Shown in pieces: positions 6,958 through 15,772 of a DNA stretch of 62,643 nt (positions are counted from its first letter, which is position 1; the number at the start of each line of letters is the position of its first letter). The translations under genes were made by a program, and so were the position numbers. A model generated the notes under the pieces. That model made no database searches. It saw only the letters and a program-made list of their open reading frames with translations, and was not told the DNA's origin. The stretch is from Rhodospirillales bacterium (GTDB lineage: Bacteria; Pseudomonadota; Alphaproteobacteria; Rhodospirillales; UBA2165): the NCBI GenBank assembly GCA_022823235.1, contig JAJDXO010000037.1, positions 1 to 62,643 on the forward strand, written 5' to 3'.

Positions 6958-7994
6958 CCTCACGGCCCAGCTATTTCGCGCTCTCAAGCAGAGACAGGAT
7001 AGATGCACTGGAAGCGGCCGCCTCGACCCTGGGGCGGCCCGCCGATCTGTTGGAGAAAGATATCTGGGTGGTCTGGGCCATCGATGCGCTTTTCAGCAGC
7101 CACATCGGAGATAATCTCGTCTTCAAGGGCGGCACGTCTCTGTCGAAGGCCTACAGGGCAATCGACAGATTTTCTGAAGACGTCGACCTGACCTACGACA
7201 TCAGGCAGATCATTCCTGATCTGATTGAGGACCCGGACAATCCGTACCCACCCAACCGCTCGCAGGCAAAAAAATGGACGGAGACCGTTCGCGCCCGCCT
7301 CTTGGATTGGGTCAAGGCAGAGCCGCTTGCCATACTATCCGAGAAAATCAAAGCGGCCGGTGTCCCCGCGACGCTCAACAACAAAGACGGCGAACTCTAT
7401 CTGGAGTATGACGCGGTTCGCAGTGGTACCGGCTACGTTCGCCCGGTAGTCCTCCTCGAGTTCGGGGCCCGCTCCACGGGCGAACCGGCCGAACGTCGTT
7501 CGATCTCATGCGATATCTGCGATGCACTCCCGGAGCTTGGAGCACCGACTGCCTATCCGCGCGTCATGCGTGCCGGACGAACCTTTTGGGAGAAGGCCAC
7601 GGCAATCCACGCTTACTGCTTGAGAGGCACGTTCCGGGGTGGCGATCGCTACGCGCGTCACTGGTACGATCTCGACTGTCTCGATCATACTGGTATTGCG
7701 CAAACAGCCGTCGATGAACGAGACCTTGGCGAGGAAGTCGCGAGACACAAACAGCATTTCTTTCGGGAAAAGGATCGGTCAGGAGAGACGATTGACTATA
7801 GAGATGCAGTAAGAGGCTCTCTCCATCTGATACCTATTGGGGACGCCCTTGAAGCCCTCAGGCAAGACTACCAGCAGATGTTAGACGCCGGACTTCTCCA
7901 GTCGGACGCATCTATATTCGATGACCTAATCGACCGGCTTGCGGTCCTTGAGGATCGGGTCAATGCACAACATGGTGCTCCTTCCGGCTATTGA
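6954..7994 (+). CDS. abiEii: AbiEii nucleotidyltransferase toxin
   Basis: A 346-residue protein. The DNA polymerase-beta-like nucleotidyltransferase signature is intact: FKGGTSLSKAYRAIDRFSEDVDL (residues about 58-80), with the GGTSLSK loop and the SEDVDL metal-binding aspartates. A helical C-terminal half contains RHWYDLDCL, also typical. AbiEii family toxins use a nucleotide to modify a cellular target, with tRNA shown for related enzymes. The gene overlaps abiEi by four bases (ATGA), implying coupled translation. Nothing suggests inactivation, in contrast to the decayed genes just upstream, so this may be the element's working addiction and defence module. Confidence 0.9.
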   Translation: MTSRPSYFALSSRDRIDALEAAASTLGRPADLLEKDIWVVWAIDALFSSHIGDNLVFKGGTSLSKAYRAIDRFSEDVDLTYDIRQIIPDLIEDPDNPYPPNRSQAKKWTETVRARLLDWVKAEPLAILSEKIKAAGVPATLNNKDGELYLEYDAVRSGTGYVRPVVLLEFGARSTGEPAERRSISCDICDALPELGAPTAYPRVMRAGRTFWEKATAIHAYCLRGTFRGGDRYARHWYDLDCLDHTGIAQTAVDERDLGEEVARHKQHFFREKDRSGETIDYRDAVRGSLHLIPIGDALEALRQDYQQMLDAGLLQSDASIFDDLIDRLAVLEDRVNAQHGAPSGY

Positions 7995-8409
7995 CCTTCA
8001 GTGCCCGGTTAGACTGTTCTCCCCATTTCCAAATCCGGCGATATTTTCATGCCGATCTATTAGAGCATTGTAATATCTTGAATAAATTGACTTCTTCTTG
8101 ACGCGTCAAAGCGAAAAACCCTGGATCGGTCATCAAATCGAATGCAAGATTCTTGCGAATTCTGACGGTGCTTCAGTAGCACTCGGCTCCTTTTGGCGGC
8201 GGTCCTTCCGCCCGGCACGGTCGTCGTGGTCGCCGGGAAGGTCATGGTCGTCTTCCCGATCCGGGTCTGGTCGCCGCCAGCGCCGAGGAGCCAGCGCGTT
8301 CGTGGAGCTGGCAGGCGTGGACGAGTGTCGAACGAACCTCACAGCCGTGTCGACCTTGACGTCGGTGATCGAGCAATAGCGCGGCTCCACCCAATCGGGG
8401 AAGCTCTCC
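7995..8409. other. Gene-free boundary between mobile and catabolic regions
   Basis: About 415 bases. The left half is AT-rich (about 8030-8100) and holds the perfect 12-bp palindrome TTGACGCGTCAA (8098-8109). The right half is GC-rich with frames that match nothing I know. The change in composition and gene content makes this a likely seam between the plasmid-like block and the catabolic island. Confidence 0.5.
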
Positions 8410-9174
8410 TCAGGACACGGTCATTCCGCCGTCGATGATAATCGTTTGGCCCGTGATCATCTTGGCGCCTGTCAGCAGAAAAGTGATGAGTTCCGCCACA
8501 TCTTCCGGCTGGACATGGCGTTTGATCAGAGATTTGTCGAGTGCCGCCTGCTTCCGTTCCGCCGGCCAGTCGGCTGTCCAGGGAGTGGCGACCTGCCCCG
8601 GTGCAACGGCGTTGACTCTGACCTTTGGAGCAAGCGCGCGGGCCAATGACCGCGTGAGGCTTACGACACCGGATTTGGAAGCCGCGTAGGGAATACTGCT
8701 TCCCTGTAGACCGAGACCGGCTGTCGAGGCGGTATTTACGACGGCACCCTCGGCTTCTTTCAACGCCTCCGAGGCCGCCTTCGAGACCCTGAAGACGCTG
8801 ACAAGATTTGTGGCGAGCAATGCCTGCCACAGTTCCTCGCCGATCCTGTCCAGCTCCGCGGGCGGAATAGGGTCTTTCGTACCGGAAATCCCGGCGTTGT
8901 TGGCGAGGTAATCGAGACCGCCAAGGTCGGCCACGGCCTTTTCAACCATTCGTTCGGCAGTTTCCAGGATCGAAACGTCACCGGGCGCGGCAATGACATC
9001 GAGGCCTTCGGCCTTGAGTCTCGCAACCTGCTCATTCCCCGCGGGGTCATCCTCCAAATGGTTCATCGCGACCTTCGCGCCGCGGCGGGCGAGCATGGTT
9101 ACGGTGGCCAATCCGATTCCGGACGCGCCGCCGGTTACAAGCGCGCGACGTCCGGTGAGATCCTGATTCTGCAT
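8410..9174 (-). CDS. Short-chain dehydrogenase/reductase (SDR)
   Basis: A 254-residue classical SDR. The NAD(P)-binding TGGASGIG lies at residues 15-22, NNAG near 91-94, the catalytic Ser in NTASTAG and the Tyr-x-x-x-Lys pair in YAASK, followed by RVNAVAPG and the C-terminal IIIDGG. It oxidises an alcohol or reduces a ketone; the substrate is not predictable. It is transcribed away from the BKACE gene, and the 20-bp palindrome at 9351-9370 lies between them, so both may answer to the HxlR-type regulator. Confidence 0.88.
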   Translation of the reverse strand: MQNQDLTGRRALVTGGASGIGLATVTMLARRGAKVAMNHLEDDPAGNEQVARLKAEGLDVIAAPGDVSILETAERMVEKAVADLGGLDYLANNAGISGTKDPIPPAELDRIGEELWQALLATNLVSVFRVSKAASEALKEAEGAVVNTASTAGLGLQGSSIPYAASKSGVVSLTRSLARALAPKVRVNAVAPGQVATPWTADWPAERKQAALDKSLIKRHVQPEDVAELITFLLTGAKMITGQTIIIDGGMTVS

Positions 9175-9350
9175 ATGGTCGCTCCGTACCTCATTCGAGT
9201 ATTCGTCAATTTTGCGCCCACGTCGTTACCGTGGCGGCCGACGGCCCGCTCATCGGGCGATGAAGGACAGGACGTTTGCAATTATCTACCAAGGCCGGGA
9301 ACGGAAGTCAGGTACGATCATTATGTTCAGATTCACTCAGATATTTCAGT

Positions 9351-9370
9351 TGCATACAAAAATGTCAGTA
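9351..9370. promoter_or_regulatory. HxlR-type operator, site A
   Basis: TGCATACAAAAATGTCAGTA matches 17 of 20 positions of the palindrome TACTTACAAAAATGTAAGTA. It lies between the divergent SDR (start 9174) and BKACE (start 9505) genes. Confidence 0.65.
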
Positions 9371-9504
9371 CTTGGTGACAGTTTGATTTAGTCATACTCT
9401 TGCATCTGCGCGCCCGAGCAAATTCGGCCATCGTCGGCGGTTTGGACGTGAGATAGGGCACCCATTTGGAGCACAACACTCAACAGGCAACAAGGAATCC
9501 CAAA

Positions 9505-10386
9505 TTGCCCCAAAAAACGATACTGACCTGCCCGGTCACCGGAAACGTGACGATGCCGTCCCAAAACGAAAACCTCCCGGTGAAACCGGCGGAAATCGCC
9601 CAGGCAGCCGTTGATGCGGGCAAGGCCGGCGCGGCGGTGGCCCATATACACGTGCGTGATCCCGAAACCGCCAAGGGATCCATGGATGTCAGCCTTTACC
9701 GCGAGGTCATCGACCGTATCCGCGATGCAGGATCCGAAATCGTTATCAACCTGACGACCGGCGAAGGCCAGCGCTTCGTACCCGGCGAAGATGAACCCAA
9801 GGTAGCGGGACCGGGCACAACACTTGCGCCTCCCAAATTGCGAGTGGCGCATGTGAAGGAATTGAAGCCCGAGATTTGCACGCTCGACTTCAATACCATG
9901 GTCAACCAGACCTGGACGGTAATCAACACGCCCCCCACTCTTGAAGTCATGGCCAATGCCGCCAACGTAGCCGGATCCAAGCCCGAGATTGAAATATTCG
10001 ACTCCGGTGACCTGAACATGGCGAAGGATTTCATCGCCAGGGGAATCCTTGAACCGCCCGTGATGTTTCAGTTCGTAATGGGGATCAATTTCGGTGCGGC
10101 GGCCAATCCTCAGACATTAACCTACCTTGTTTCTCAGCTCCCGGAAGACTGCATTTGGGCCGCGTTCGGGATAGGCAGGCATTCGTATCCCATGCTGGCG
10201 CTGTCATATTTGATGGGCGGCCACGTTCGCATCGGCATGGAGGATACGATCTATGTTGCCAAGGGCGAGTTGGCGAAGAGCAATGCACAACTAGTCGAAA
10301 AAGCGGTCGGCATCGTCGAAAATCTGGGGGGATCGATGGCGACCCCGACGGAAGCGAGAGAAATTATTGGTCTCGAGCCTCTGTGA
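9505..10386 (+). CDS. BKACE family beta-keto acid cleavage enzyme (DUF849)
   Basis: A 293-residue enzyme from TTG 9505 (an earlier TTG at 9466 is possible). I prefer 9505 because AGGA lies eight bases before it and the protein then begins PQKTILTCPVTGN, as family members do. The zinc-binding HIH (residues 47 and 49, in AHIHVRDP) is present, as are the GEGQRF segment and IGRHSYPMLALSYLMGGHVRIG near the C-terminus. BKACE enzymes condense a beta-keto acid with acetyl-CoA and release acetoacetate plus a new CoA thioester. It is followed by a hairpin and then an enolase-superfamily gene on the same strand, so the two may act in sequence on a keto acid produced from the unknown substrate. Confidence 0.87.
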   Translation: MPQKTILTCPVTGNVTMPSQNENLPVKPAEIAQAAVDAGKAGAAVAHIHVRDPETAKGSMDVSLYREVIDRIRDAGSEIVINLTTGEGQRFVPGEDEPKVAGPGTTLAPPKLRVAHVKELKPEICTLDFNTMVNQTWTVINTPPTLEVMANAANVAGSKPEIEIFDSGDLNMAKDFIARGILEPPVMFQFVMGINFGAAANPQTLTYLVSQLPEDCIWAAFGIGRHSYPMLALSYLMGGHVRIGMEDTIYVAKGELAKSNAQLVEKAVGIVENLGGSMATPTEAREIIGLEPL

Positions 10387-10400
10387 CGTCTTCCGCCGCT

Positions 10401-10436
10401 GCGGCCGGACCGTGTCCTCCCTGGCGGTCCGGCCGC
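10401..10436 (+). terminator. Strong hairpin after BKACE gene
   Basis: GCGGCCGGACC (10401-10411) and GGTCCGGCCGC (10426-10436) form a perfect 11-bp stem with a 14-nt loop, 15 bases after the BKACE stop. There is no T tract, so it may stabilise the mRNA end or attenuate read-through and not terminate fully. Confidence 0.6.
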
Positions 10437-10510
10437 ACCCGGCCAACTCATCGGAAGGTGCCGAAGATTTTTTGCCGCGGCCTGCCTCCACGCTGCTTTA
10501 AGGAACCTGT

Positions 10511-11647
10511 ATGACCAATTCGAACCCTCCATCGGTCGACATGTCCTTGAATCTGAGCAAGGTTGAGACCGTTCTCGTCAAAACCGAAATTGAGACACCG
10601 GTGAGAACATCCTTTGGCATTATGCATGAGCGCCCAACGCTCGTGGTCCGGGTCACCGATGCTTCCGGGGTGAGGGGCTATGGCGAAATATGGTGCAATT
10701 TTCCTGTTTGCGGGGCGCCTCACCGGCAGCAGTTGGTTGAGACGGAAATCGCCCCATTCGTCGTCGGCAGGGAATTTTCCACGCCAAAGGAATGCTACAA
10801 GGCGTTACATGCGACACTGCATATTCTCAAATTACAGACCGGGGAGCCTGGCCCGATCGCCCAGGCTATTGCAGGTGTCGATATCGCCATATGGGACATG
10901 GTCGCGCGCCGGGCCGAAACTCCCGTCTACGCTCTGTTTGGATCGGAGAGGGACACCGTTCCGGCCTACGCCAGCGGCATTAATCCTGTAGGAGTACTGG
11001 ATACCGTCGAGTGCGCACGCGCCCGCGGCCATCGGAAATTCAAGATAAAAGTTGGATTTGGGACCGAAACGGACCGGGCCAATGTTGAAGCCATCGCGGC
11101 CGACATATCCGATGGCGAATTCTTTCTTCTGGACGCAAATCAGGGCTGGTTGCCGGATGACGCCGCGGAGGCATTAAGGTGGATCGCTCCCTTCAAGCCT
11201 TATTGGATCGAAGAACCCATGCCGGTAGATATCCCGCTGGAAGACTGGTTTGCCTTGAAAGACCAGACCGGCATCCCGATCGCCGGAGCCGAAAATTTTA
11301 CCGGCCGCGACCAGTTCGAAGCAGTTGTTGAAGAAAAATGGCTCGATATCATTCAGCCGGATATCGCGAAATGGGGTGGTTTCACCGAGTGCAGCGAAGT
11401 AGCGCGGAATGTTGTGAACAGCGGCCTGACATATTGTCCGCATTCGCTGGGCGGCGGCGTTGCGCTTGCGGCCTCGGCACATCTTCTCGCCGCTGTCGGC
11501 GGGCCGGGATTATTGGAATGCGATGTCAACGAGAATTCGTTTCGTGACGAAGTGTTTGAACCGCCTTTAGACGAAGGGATCGTCAAATTGTCCGGCGAAC
11601 CGGGCCTCGGCGTGAACATCGGGGTTCTCGATAGACAATTTCCCTGA
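10511..11647 (+). CDS. Mandelate racemase/muconate lactonizing enzyme family protein
   Basis: A 378-residue enolase-superfamily enzyme with a complete active site. It has the KxK motif (K178, K180 in KFKIKV), metal ligands D208 (LLDANQGW), E234 (IEEPMP) and E261 (AGAENF), and an Asp-His dyad D284/H311 (IQPDIAKW and CPHSLGG). Such enzymes abstract a proton next to a carboxylate and then dehydrate, racemise or cycloisomerise the substrate. Having both a KxK lysine pair and an Asp-His dyad fits the mandelate racemase subgroup, including sugar-acid dehydratases. The ATG is preceded by AAGGA. The substrate is unknown; the neighbouring BKACE suggests a dehydration yielding a keto acid. Confidence 0.87.
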   Translation: MTNSNPPSVDMSLNLSKVETVLVKTEIETPVRTSFGIMHERPTLVVRVTDASGVRGYGEIWCNFPVCGAPHRQQLVETEIAPFVVGREFSTPKECYKALHATLHILKLQTGEPGPIAQAIAGVDIAIWDMVARRAETPVYALFGSERDTVPAYASGINPVGVLDTVECARARGHRKFKIKVGFGTETDRANVEAIAADISDGEFFLLDANQGWLPDDAAEALRWIAPFKPYWIEEPMPVDIPLEDWFALKDQTGIPIAGAENFTGRDQFEAVVEEKWLDIIQPDIAKWGGFTECSEVARNVVNSGLTYCPHSLGGGVALAASAHLLAAVGGPGLLECDVNENSFRDEVFEPPLDEGIVKLSGEPGLGVNIGVLDRQFP

Positions 11648-11698
11648 CACCCGGCCAACTTCATCGCGAATATCGAGCGCCCTCCTGTTCAAGACAAC

Positions 11699-12427
11699 TC
11701 AGGACCTCAAGGCGCCGTCAGCGACAAATTCGTGGCCCGTGCAGTAACTGGCGTCGTCCGACGCGAGGAACAGTACAAGTCTGGCGACTTCGATTACGTG
11801 TCCGTTTCGGCCCAGCGGCACTTGTGCGGCCAGCTCTTCTCTCGGGACCCCATGTTCATCGAGCATTGGCGTGTCCATGAAACCGGGATGCACGGAATTG
11901 ACACGGATATTATGCGGTCCAAGTTCGACGGCAGCCGATTTCGTCATGCCGCGTACAGCCCACTTTGTCGCGGCATAGGCATGAGCCTTGGCCGCGGTCA
12001 ATCCGGCAATGGAAGAGATATTGACGATACTCCCCGCCGGGCCCTTTTTCATGAGCGGGACGGCCGTCCGCATGCCCAGGAACACGCCGGTCTGATTGGT
12101 CGCGACCGTCAAATTCCAGTCCTCAAGCGAGGTCTCCTCCAGCGTGAGAACGCGAAAAATTCCGGCATTGTTCACCAATACATCGAGCCGGCCGTGCAAT
12201 TCGTCCACTTTGCCGATGACGCGCGCCCAATCCTCTTCGGACGATACATCATGTTCCAAAAATCGGCAGGCATCGCCCAATCGAGCGGACGTGCCTTCAC
12301 CAAGTTCCGTATTGATGTCGGAAATAACCACTTGCGCGCCGGCAGAGATGAATAGCTCCGCCTCCGCGGCGCCATGCCCCGCCGCGCCGCCTGTGATCAA
12401 CGCTATCTTATCGTCGAGTCGATTCAT
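11699..12427 (-). CDS. Short-chain dehydrogenase/reductase (SDR)
   Basis: A 242-residue SDR. The cofactor loop is TGGAAGHG, a slight variant of TGxxxGIG with His before the last Gly, NNAG is at about 90-93, the catalytic Ser is in NISSIAG and the Tyr/Lys pair is in YAATK. DINTE after the second strand carries an Asp, which favours NAD over NADP. It ends with the usual C-terminal segment GHEFVADGA. The gene converges on the enolase-family gene and reads in the same direction as the MDR gene 135 bases upstream, probably as one unit with it. Confidence 0.87.
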   Translation of the reverse strand: MNRLDDKIALITGGAAGHGAAEAELFISAGAQVVISDINTELGEGTSARLGDACRFLEHDVSSEEDWARVIGKVDELHGRLDVLVNNAGIFRVLTLEETSLEDWNLTVATNQTGVFLGMRTAVPLMKKGPAGSIVNISSIAGLTAAKAHAYAATKWAVRGMTKSAAVELGPHNIRVNSVHPGFMDTPMLDEHGVPREELAAQVPLGRNGHVIEVARLVLFLASDDASYCTGHEFVADGALRS

Positions 12428-12561
12428 GGTGACCTTCTTTCAATGAATGGCGCGGCGGGACTTGCTCCCTCGAAAACGGCGCGGGACCCGATTACGGCCA
12501 ATCGCGAGCCGGAGATATTCCGATCAGTTTCCCTGACCCGATAAGGCCCAGCCGTAACGGG

Positions 12562-13572
12562 TCAACCGATGCCGTCCAACACGGTTTTGCCCACCGCGGC
12601 TCCACTTTCCTGATGAGTCAATGCCTCGCGCAGATTGGCGGCGTTCAACGGCCCACAATGTTTGTTGGCTGTCGAAACGAGCTTGCCCTCGTCCACCAAC
12701 TGCGAAACGCGGTTAAGCAGATCGCTCTGGGCATCCATATCATCCGTCTGGAACATCGAACGGGCAAACATGAATTCCCAGCTGAAACTCAGGGCCTTGA
12801 GCTTGATGGAGGCAATGTCGATGGATTGCGGATCGTCGATCATTGCGATGTGCCCGCGCGGCTTGATTAGTTCGACGATGGCGGGGAAATGCTGTTCCGT
12901 TTCTGTGAGCGTCGCGACATACCGCGGCGCAATACCCAGCGCGGCCATTTCCTCATTGAGCGGGTTGCGGTGATTGACGACGTGATCGGCCCCCATTTTC
13001 TTGACCCAAGCCTCGGTCTCCGGCCGGGAGGCGGTGGCGATGACGGCTAGGCCGGTCAGCTGCTTTGCGAGTTGAATCAGGATTGAACCGACGCCGCCCG
13101 CGCCGCCAATCACAAGCAGCGCCTCCCCTGTACCATCGCCCTCTCGAAGCCCAAAGCTATCGAACAGAATTTCCCAAGCCGTGATGCTGGTGAGCGGCAG
13201 GGCGGCGGCATCGGCGAAGCCCAATGACTTCGGCTTCCCGCCGACAAGCCGTTCATCGACGGATTGCAATTCCGCGTTGCTTCCCGCCCGGGTGAATTCC
13301 CCGGCATAAAACACTTCGTCTCCGACGTCGAAACCGGTCACATCGGAGCCGACCCCGCGAACCACGCCCGCGGCGTCAAATCCAAGAATGCGCGGTTCGT
13401 CGTCCGGCGGTGGCCTATTGGCCCGTACCTTGACGTCTACCGGATTGACCGAGACACCGCGAACCTCAACCAGCAAATCATGTGGTTCGGGTTGCGGATC
13501 ATCCGTTTCGAACTCCACCACAGCTTCATCCGCCGAAACCGACCCTCTCTGGGTGTAACCAATCGCCTTCAT
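12562..13572 (-). CDS. Zinc-type alcohol dehydrogenase-like quinone/enone reductase (MDR)
   Basis: A 336-residue medium-chain dehydrogenase. The N-terminal GroES-like part ([10 protein letters not shown], then [11 protein letters not shown] and LGFDAAGVV) lacks the zinc-binding Cys/His residues of true alcohol dehydrogenases. The Rossmann domain carries [19 protein letters not shown] at about 152-170. This is the quinone-oxidoreductase-like branch that reduces quinones or enones with NADPH. It is divergent from the HxlR-type regulator gene with a palindromic site between them, an arrangement known for HxlR-family pairs that sense electrophiles or quinones. It probably detoxifies or processes a reactive intermediate of the island's substrate. 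Confidence 0.85.
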   Translation of the reverse strand: MKAIGYTQRGSVSADEAVVEFETDDPQPEPHDLLVEVRGVSVNPVDVKVRANRPPPDDEPRILGFDAAGVVRGVGSDVTGFDVGDEVFYAGEFTRAGSNAELQSVDERLVGGKPKSLGFADAAALPLTSITAWEILFDSFGLREGDGTGEALLVIGGAGGVGSILIQLAKQLTGLAVIATASRPETEAWVKKMGADHVVNHRNPLNEEMAALGIAPRYVATLTETEQHFPAIVELIKPRGHIAMIDDPQSIDIASIKLKALSFSWEFMFARSMFQTDDMDAQSDLLNRVSQLVDEGKLVSTANKHCGPLNAANLREALTHQESGAAVGKTVLDGIG

Positions 13573-13640
13573 TTTTCCTCCGAATACACTGGGCTATGAC
13601 CTAGCGGAGCAACCTGCAATCGTACGGCAGAAAGCACAAG

Positions 13641-13660
13641 TACCCACATATTTGTAAGTA
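13641..13660. promoter_or_regulatory. HxlR-type operator, site B
   Basis: TACCCACATATTTGTAAGTA keeps both arms of the shared palindrome (15 of 20 positions) but differs in the centre. It lies between the divergent MDR and HxlR-type genes, where autoregulation would be expected. Confidence 0.6.
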
Positions 13661-13707
13661 GCTATCGCTATTGAATATTCCTGATGCTATGCTTTGTAAG
13701 GTGAGCC

Positions 13708-14124
13708 TTGAATAAAGTCGAATCAGAGCAATCCCGGGGGCTAAAAGTGGCGAGAAAATACAGTTGGAAAACCGGCAGCAACGTCGAAGCAACGCTGAGT
13801 GTTATCGGAGGCCGCTGGAAACCGGTAATTCTATGCAATCTGCTTATGGAGAGACAACGGTTTGGAGAATTGTGCCGCAACATGCCAAACGCGACCCAAC
13901 GTATGATTACCCTGCAGCTCCGTGAATTGGAGGCGGACGGAGTCGTCAAACGACACGTTTATGCAGAAATTCCTCCAAGAGTCGAATACGAACTTACGGA
14001 ATTCGGCCGGTCTCTCCAGCCGGTATTGGAGGTCATGCGGGAATGGGGAGTTGCCTTCAAAAAACAGCGGTTCGCCGAAGAAGGACAATCTTCAGAGGTT
14101 GAACTCGCAGAGGATGCCATGTAG
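13708..14124 (+). CDS. HxlR-family transcriptional regulator
   Basis: A 138-residue winged-helix protein. The signature EATLSVIGGRWKPVILCNLL (27-46) is followed by RFGELCRNMPNATQRMITLQLRELEADG and the wing segment of an HxlR/MarR-like dimer. The position just before VEATL, where redox-sensing family members carry Cys-Pro, reads Ser24-Asn25; Cys43 and Cys56 remain elsewhere. The start is uncertain: the codon at 13708 reads TTG and the conserved part begins at about residue 17. Five copies of a matching palindrome across 25 kb suggest it controls the island. Activator or repressor cannot be told from sequence. Confidence 0.87.
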   Translation: MNKVESEQSRGLKVARKYSWKTGSNVEATLSVIGGRWKPVILCNLLMERQRFGELCRNMPNATQRMITLQLRELEADGVVKRHVYAEIPPRVEYELTEFGRSLQPVLEVMREWGVAFKKQRFAEEGQSSEVELAEDAM

Positions 14125-14459
14125 CGGTTTTGGACCCCACGAGGCTTCCGCAATGACAATGTGTCAGACGGTTTTGGCCCGTTGGAGGTTTGATTATGGC
14201 TCGAGAAGCCGTCTCTTGATGCATGGTCCGATGCCGTTCAAGGCCCATCGCGCCAATTGACCGCGATCATAATCTTAATCACGAAATAATTGGTTACTTA
14301 CAAATACTTACAAAAATGTAGGTACTTGTAATTCTTGCCATGCGTTTGCATCTTCAAATTCACTGCCAAGGTGACAAATGTGTCCGGGGTTGAGGCTGGA
14401 CGGTTTGTTGCCCGGCAGCGGTTCTACGGGTTTGGATAATCTTGCAAGGGTGAGAATGG
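14125..14459. other. Intergenic region with operator and promoter
   Basis: About 335 bases. GGTTTTGG occurs twice near its left end (14126 and 14170 areas). The right part is AT-rich and carries operator site C. The ribosome site AAGGGTGAG (14446-14454) of the next gene closes it. No gene is seen. Confidence 0.5.
14305..14324. promoter_or_regulatory. HxlR-type operator, site C
   Basis: TACTTACAAAAATGTAGGTA matches 19 of 20 positions of the shared palindrome. A further TACTTACAAA half lies just upstream (14295-14304), giving a doubled left arm. It is about 135 bases before the SDR gene at 14460. Confidence 0.75.
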
Positions 14460-15248
14460 ATGACGACAGGCGGTAAGCAACTATCGGGTAAGATCGCGGT
14501 GGTCACCGGAGCCGGGCGTGGTATCGGACGCTCCATCGCTATGGCTTTCGCCCGCGCCGGAGCGGATTTGGCGATTTGTTCGAGGACACAAGAAGAGCTT
14601 GAGGCGGTCGTGAAAGAGACCGAGGCGCTTGGCGTCAGATGCCACAAGGCCACAGCCGATTTGACCGATCCTGACGGTACAAGAGGATTTTGCGATGATG
14701 TCATCAAGGAGTTCGGCAGGGTCGATATCCTGGTGAACAACGCGGGCGCGGAACTGGAGATTCGCCCCGTCGCGGACTCGGATCCGGACCTTTGGTGGAG
14801 AACCGTCGAGATCAACGTGCGCGGCCCTTACCTCGTGACCCGCTTTCTCCTCGAGGGTATTCCGGAAGGCGGCAAGATTATCAACGTGACATCCGGGATG
14901 GGGAGGAGGGCCGGAATTGACAATAGTTCCTATCACATTTCCAAAGCCGCCATGTACATGTTTACCGGTGCGCTGGCAAATGAGCTTTGGCAACGTAAGA
15001 TCGACGTCAACAATCTCGTTCCCGGGCCCGTGGCGACCGGCATGTTGAATCGTGACGCCGTGACCGGAGAAAAATCCGAACCTCAAGAAGTTCTGGAAAA
15101 GTTTGCGGCGAATCCGCCGGAGCGGTTCCCGCCGTGGGAGAGATTGAAGCATCCGGACGAGGTTGGAGAACTTGCTCTTCATATGGCGACACAGCCTGTC
15201 GGTGGTCCAAACGGTCAGGATTTTTCGCTGGCGCGCCGACCGTTGTAA
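14460..15248 (+). CDS. Short-chain dehydrogenase/reductase (SDR)
   Basis: A 262-residue SDR. TGAGRGIG lies at residues 16-23, NNAG at about 97-100, the catalytic Ser in NVTSGMG and the Tyr/Lys pair in YHISK. An Arg after the second strand (CSRTQEE) favours NADP. The C-terminus carries LHMATQPVGGPNGQDFSL, a form seen in many uncharacterised SDRs. The ATG follows AAGGGTGAG. With the NIPSNAP gene 57 bases downstream it forms a unit headed by operator site C. The substrate is unknown. Confidence 0.87.
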   Translation: MTTGGKQLSGKIAVVTGAGRGIGRSIAMAFARAGADLAICSRTQEELEAVVKETEALGVRCHKATADLTDPDGTRGFCDDVIKEFGRVDILVNNAGAELEIRPVADSDPDLWWRTVEINVRGPYLVTRFLLEGIPEGGKIINVTSGMGRRAGIDNSSYHISKAAMYMFTGALANELWQRKIDVNNLVPGPVATGMLNRDAVTGEKSEPQEVLEKFAANPPERFPPWERLKHPDEVGELALHMATQPVGGPNGQDFSLARRPL

Positions 15249-15305
15249 CCAACCCGAATCATCCGGAGCTCGTCCGCCCACCTGGATTGCCTGAGGAGAC
15301 TGCAA

Positions 15306-15629
15306 TTGCCCCTATTTGAAATTCGCATCTACCCCGTCAAGGACGGCTGTATGGATGAATGGGTCGAGTTCATGAGTTCGAAGATCGTCCCGTTCATTGA
15401 ATCCAAGGGTATGAAAGTCGATGCCATGTTCAGGGGCGTGGAGGACCCTACGGTGTATGTCTGGATTCGCCGGTTTGATGACGAAGAACACAGGCAAGCG
15501 CTATACAAGGCCGTGTACGAGACCGACGAATGGCAAACCAATTTCAAACCCACGGTAAGGCGGCTGGTCGACGTGGAAAACGCATCGGTACATGTCGTGA
15601 GCGCCGCGGACGGCTCGCCGCTGCGATAA
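15306..15629 (+). CDS. NIPSNAP family protein
   Basis: A 107-residue ferredoxin-like dimeric alpha/beta-barrel protein starting at TTG 15306, with GAGGAG seven bases upstream. The family pattern is clear: FEIRIYPVKDGCMDEWVEF at the N-terminus, then VYVWIRRFDDEEHRQALYKAVY with the usual Tyr/Trp-rich strand. Bacterial NIPSNAP proteins often sit in catabolic or oxygenase operons; their biochemical roles are poorly known. It is the last gene before the TctC operon and its operator. Confidence 0.85.
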   Translation: MPLFEIRIYPVKDGCMDEWVEFMSSKIVPFIESKGMKVDAMFRGVEDPTVYVWIRRFDDEEHRQALYKAVYETDEWQTNFKPTVRRLVDVENASVHVVSAADGSPLR

Positions 15630-15661
15630 TGAAATTTTGATGTCCAAATGAATTGCCGGCG

Positions 15662-15772
15662 GCCTTACTTACATTTTTGTACGTACTTGATGGTTTTAAT
15701 GTCGTGTACCAAAGTTCTTCAGCCGACAAATCCGTGACTACTAACGATGGCGTCCGTGTTCATGAGATTGCC
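15662..15772 (+). repeat. 111-bp promoter-leader duplication, copy 1
   Basis: This segment matches the reverse complement of 33956-34066 over 111 bases with four differences, all transitions, and no gaps. It contains operator site D, the spacer, and the first codons of a small peptide (MASVFMRLP). Both copies read towards the 18-kb segment between them. Confidence 0.93.
15666..15685. promoter_or_regulatory. HxlR-type operator, site D
   Basis: TACTTACATTTTTGTACGTA; its reverse complement matches 19 of 20 positions of the shared palindrome. It heads the tctCBA operon, 81 bases before the leader-peptide ATG. Confidence 0.78.

Noticed and set aside
8133-8390. A short minus-strand frame in the gap before the first SDR
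   Set aside because: The translation is Arg/Asp-rich with no family pattern and no ribosome site. I treat the gap as non-coding.
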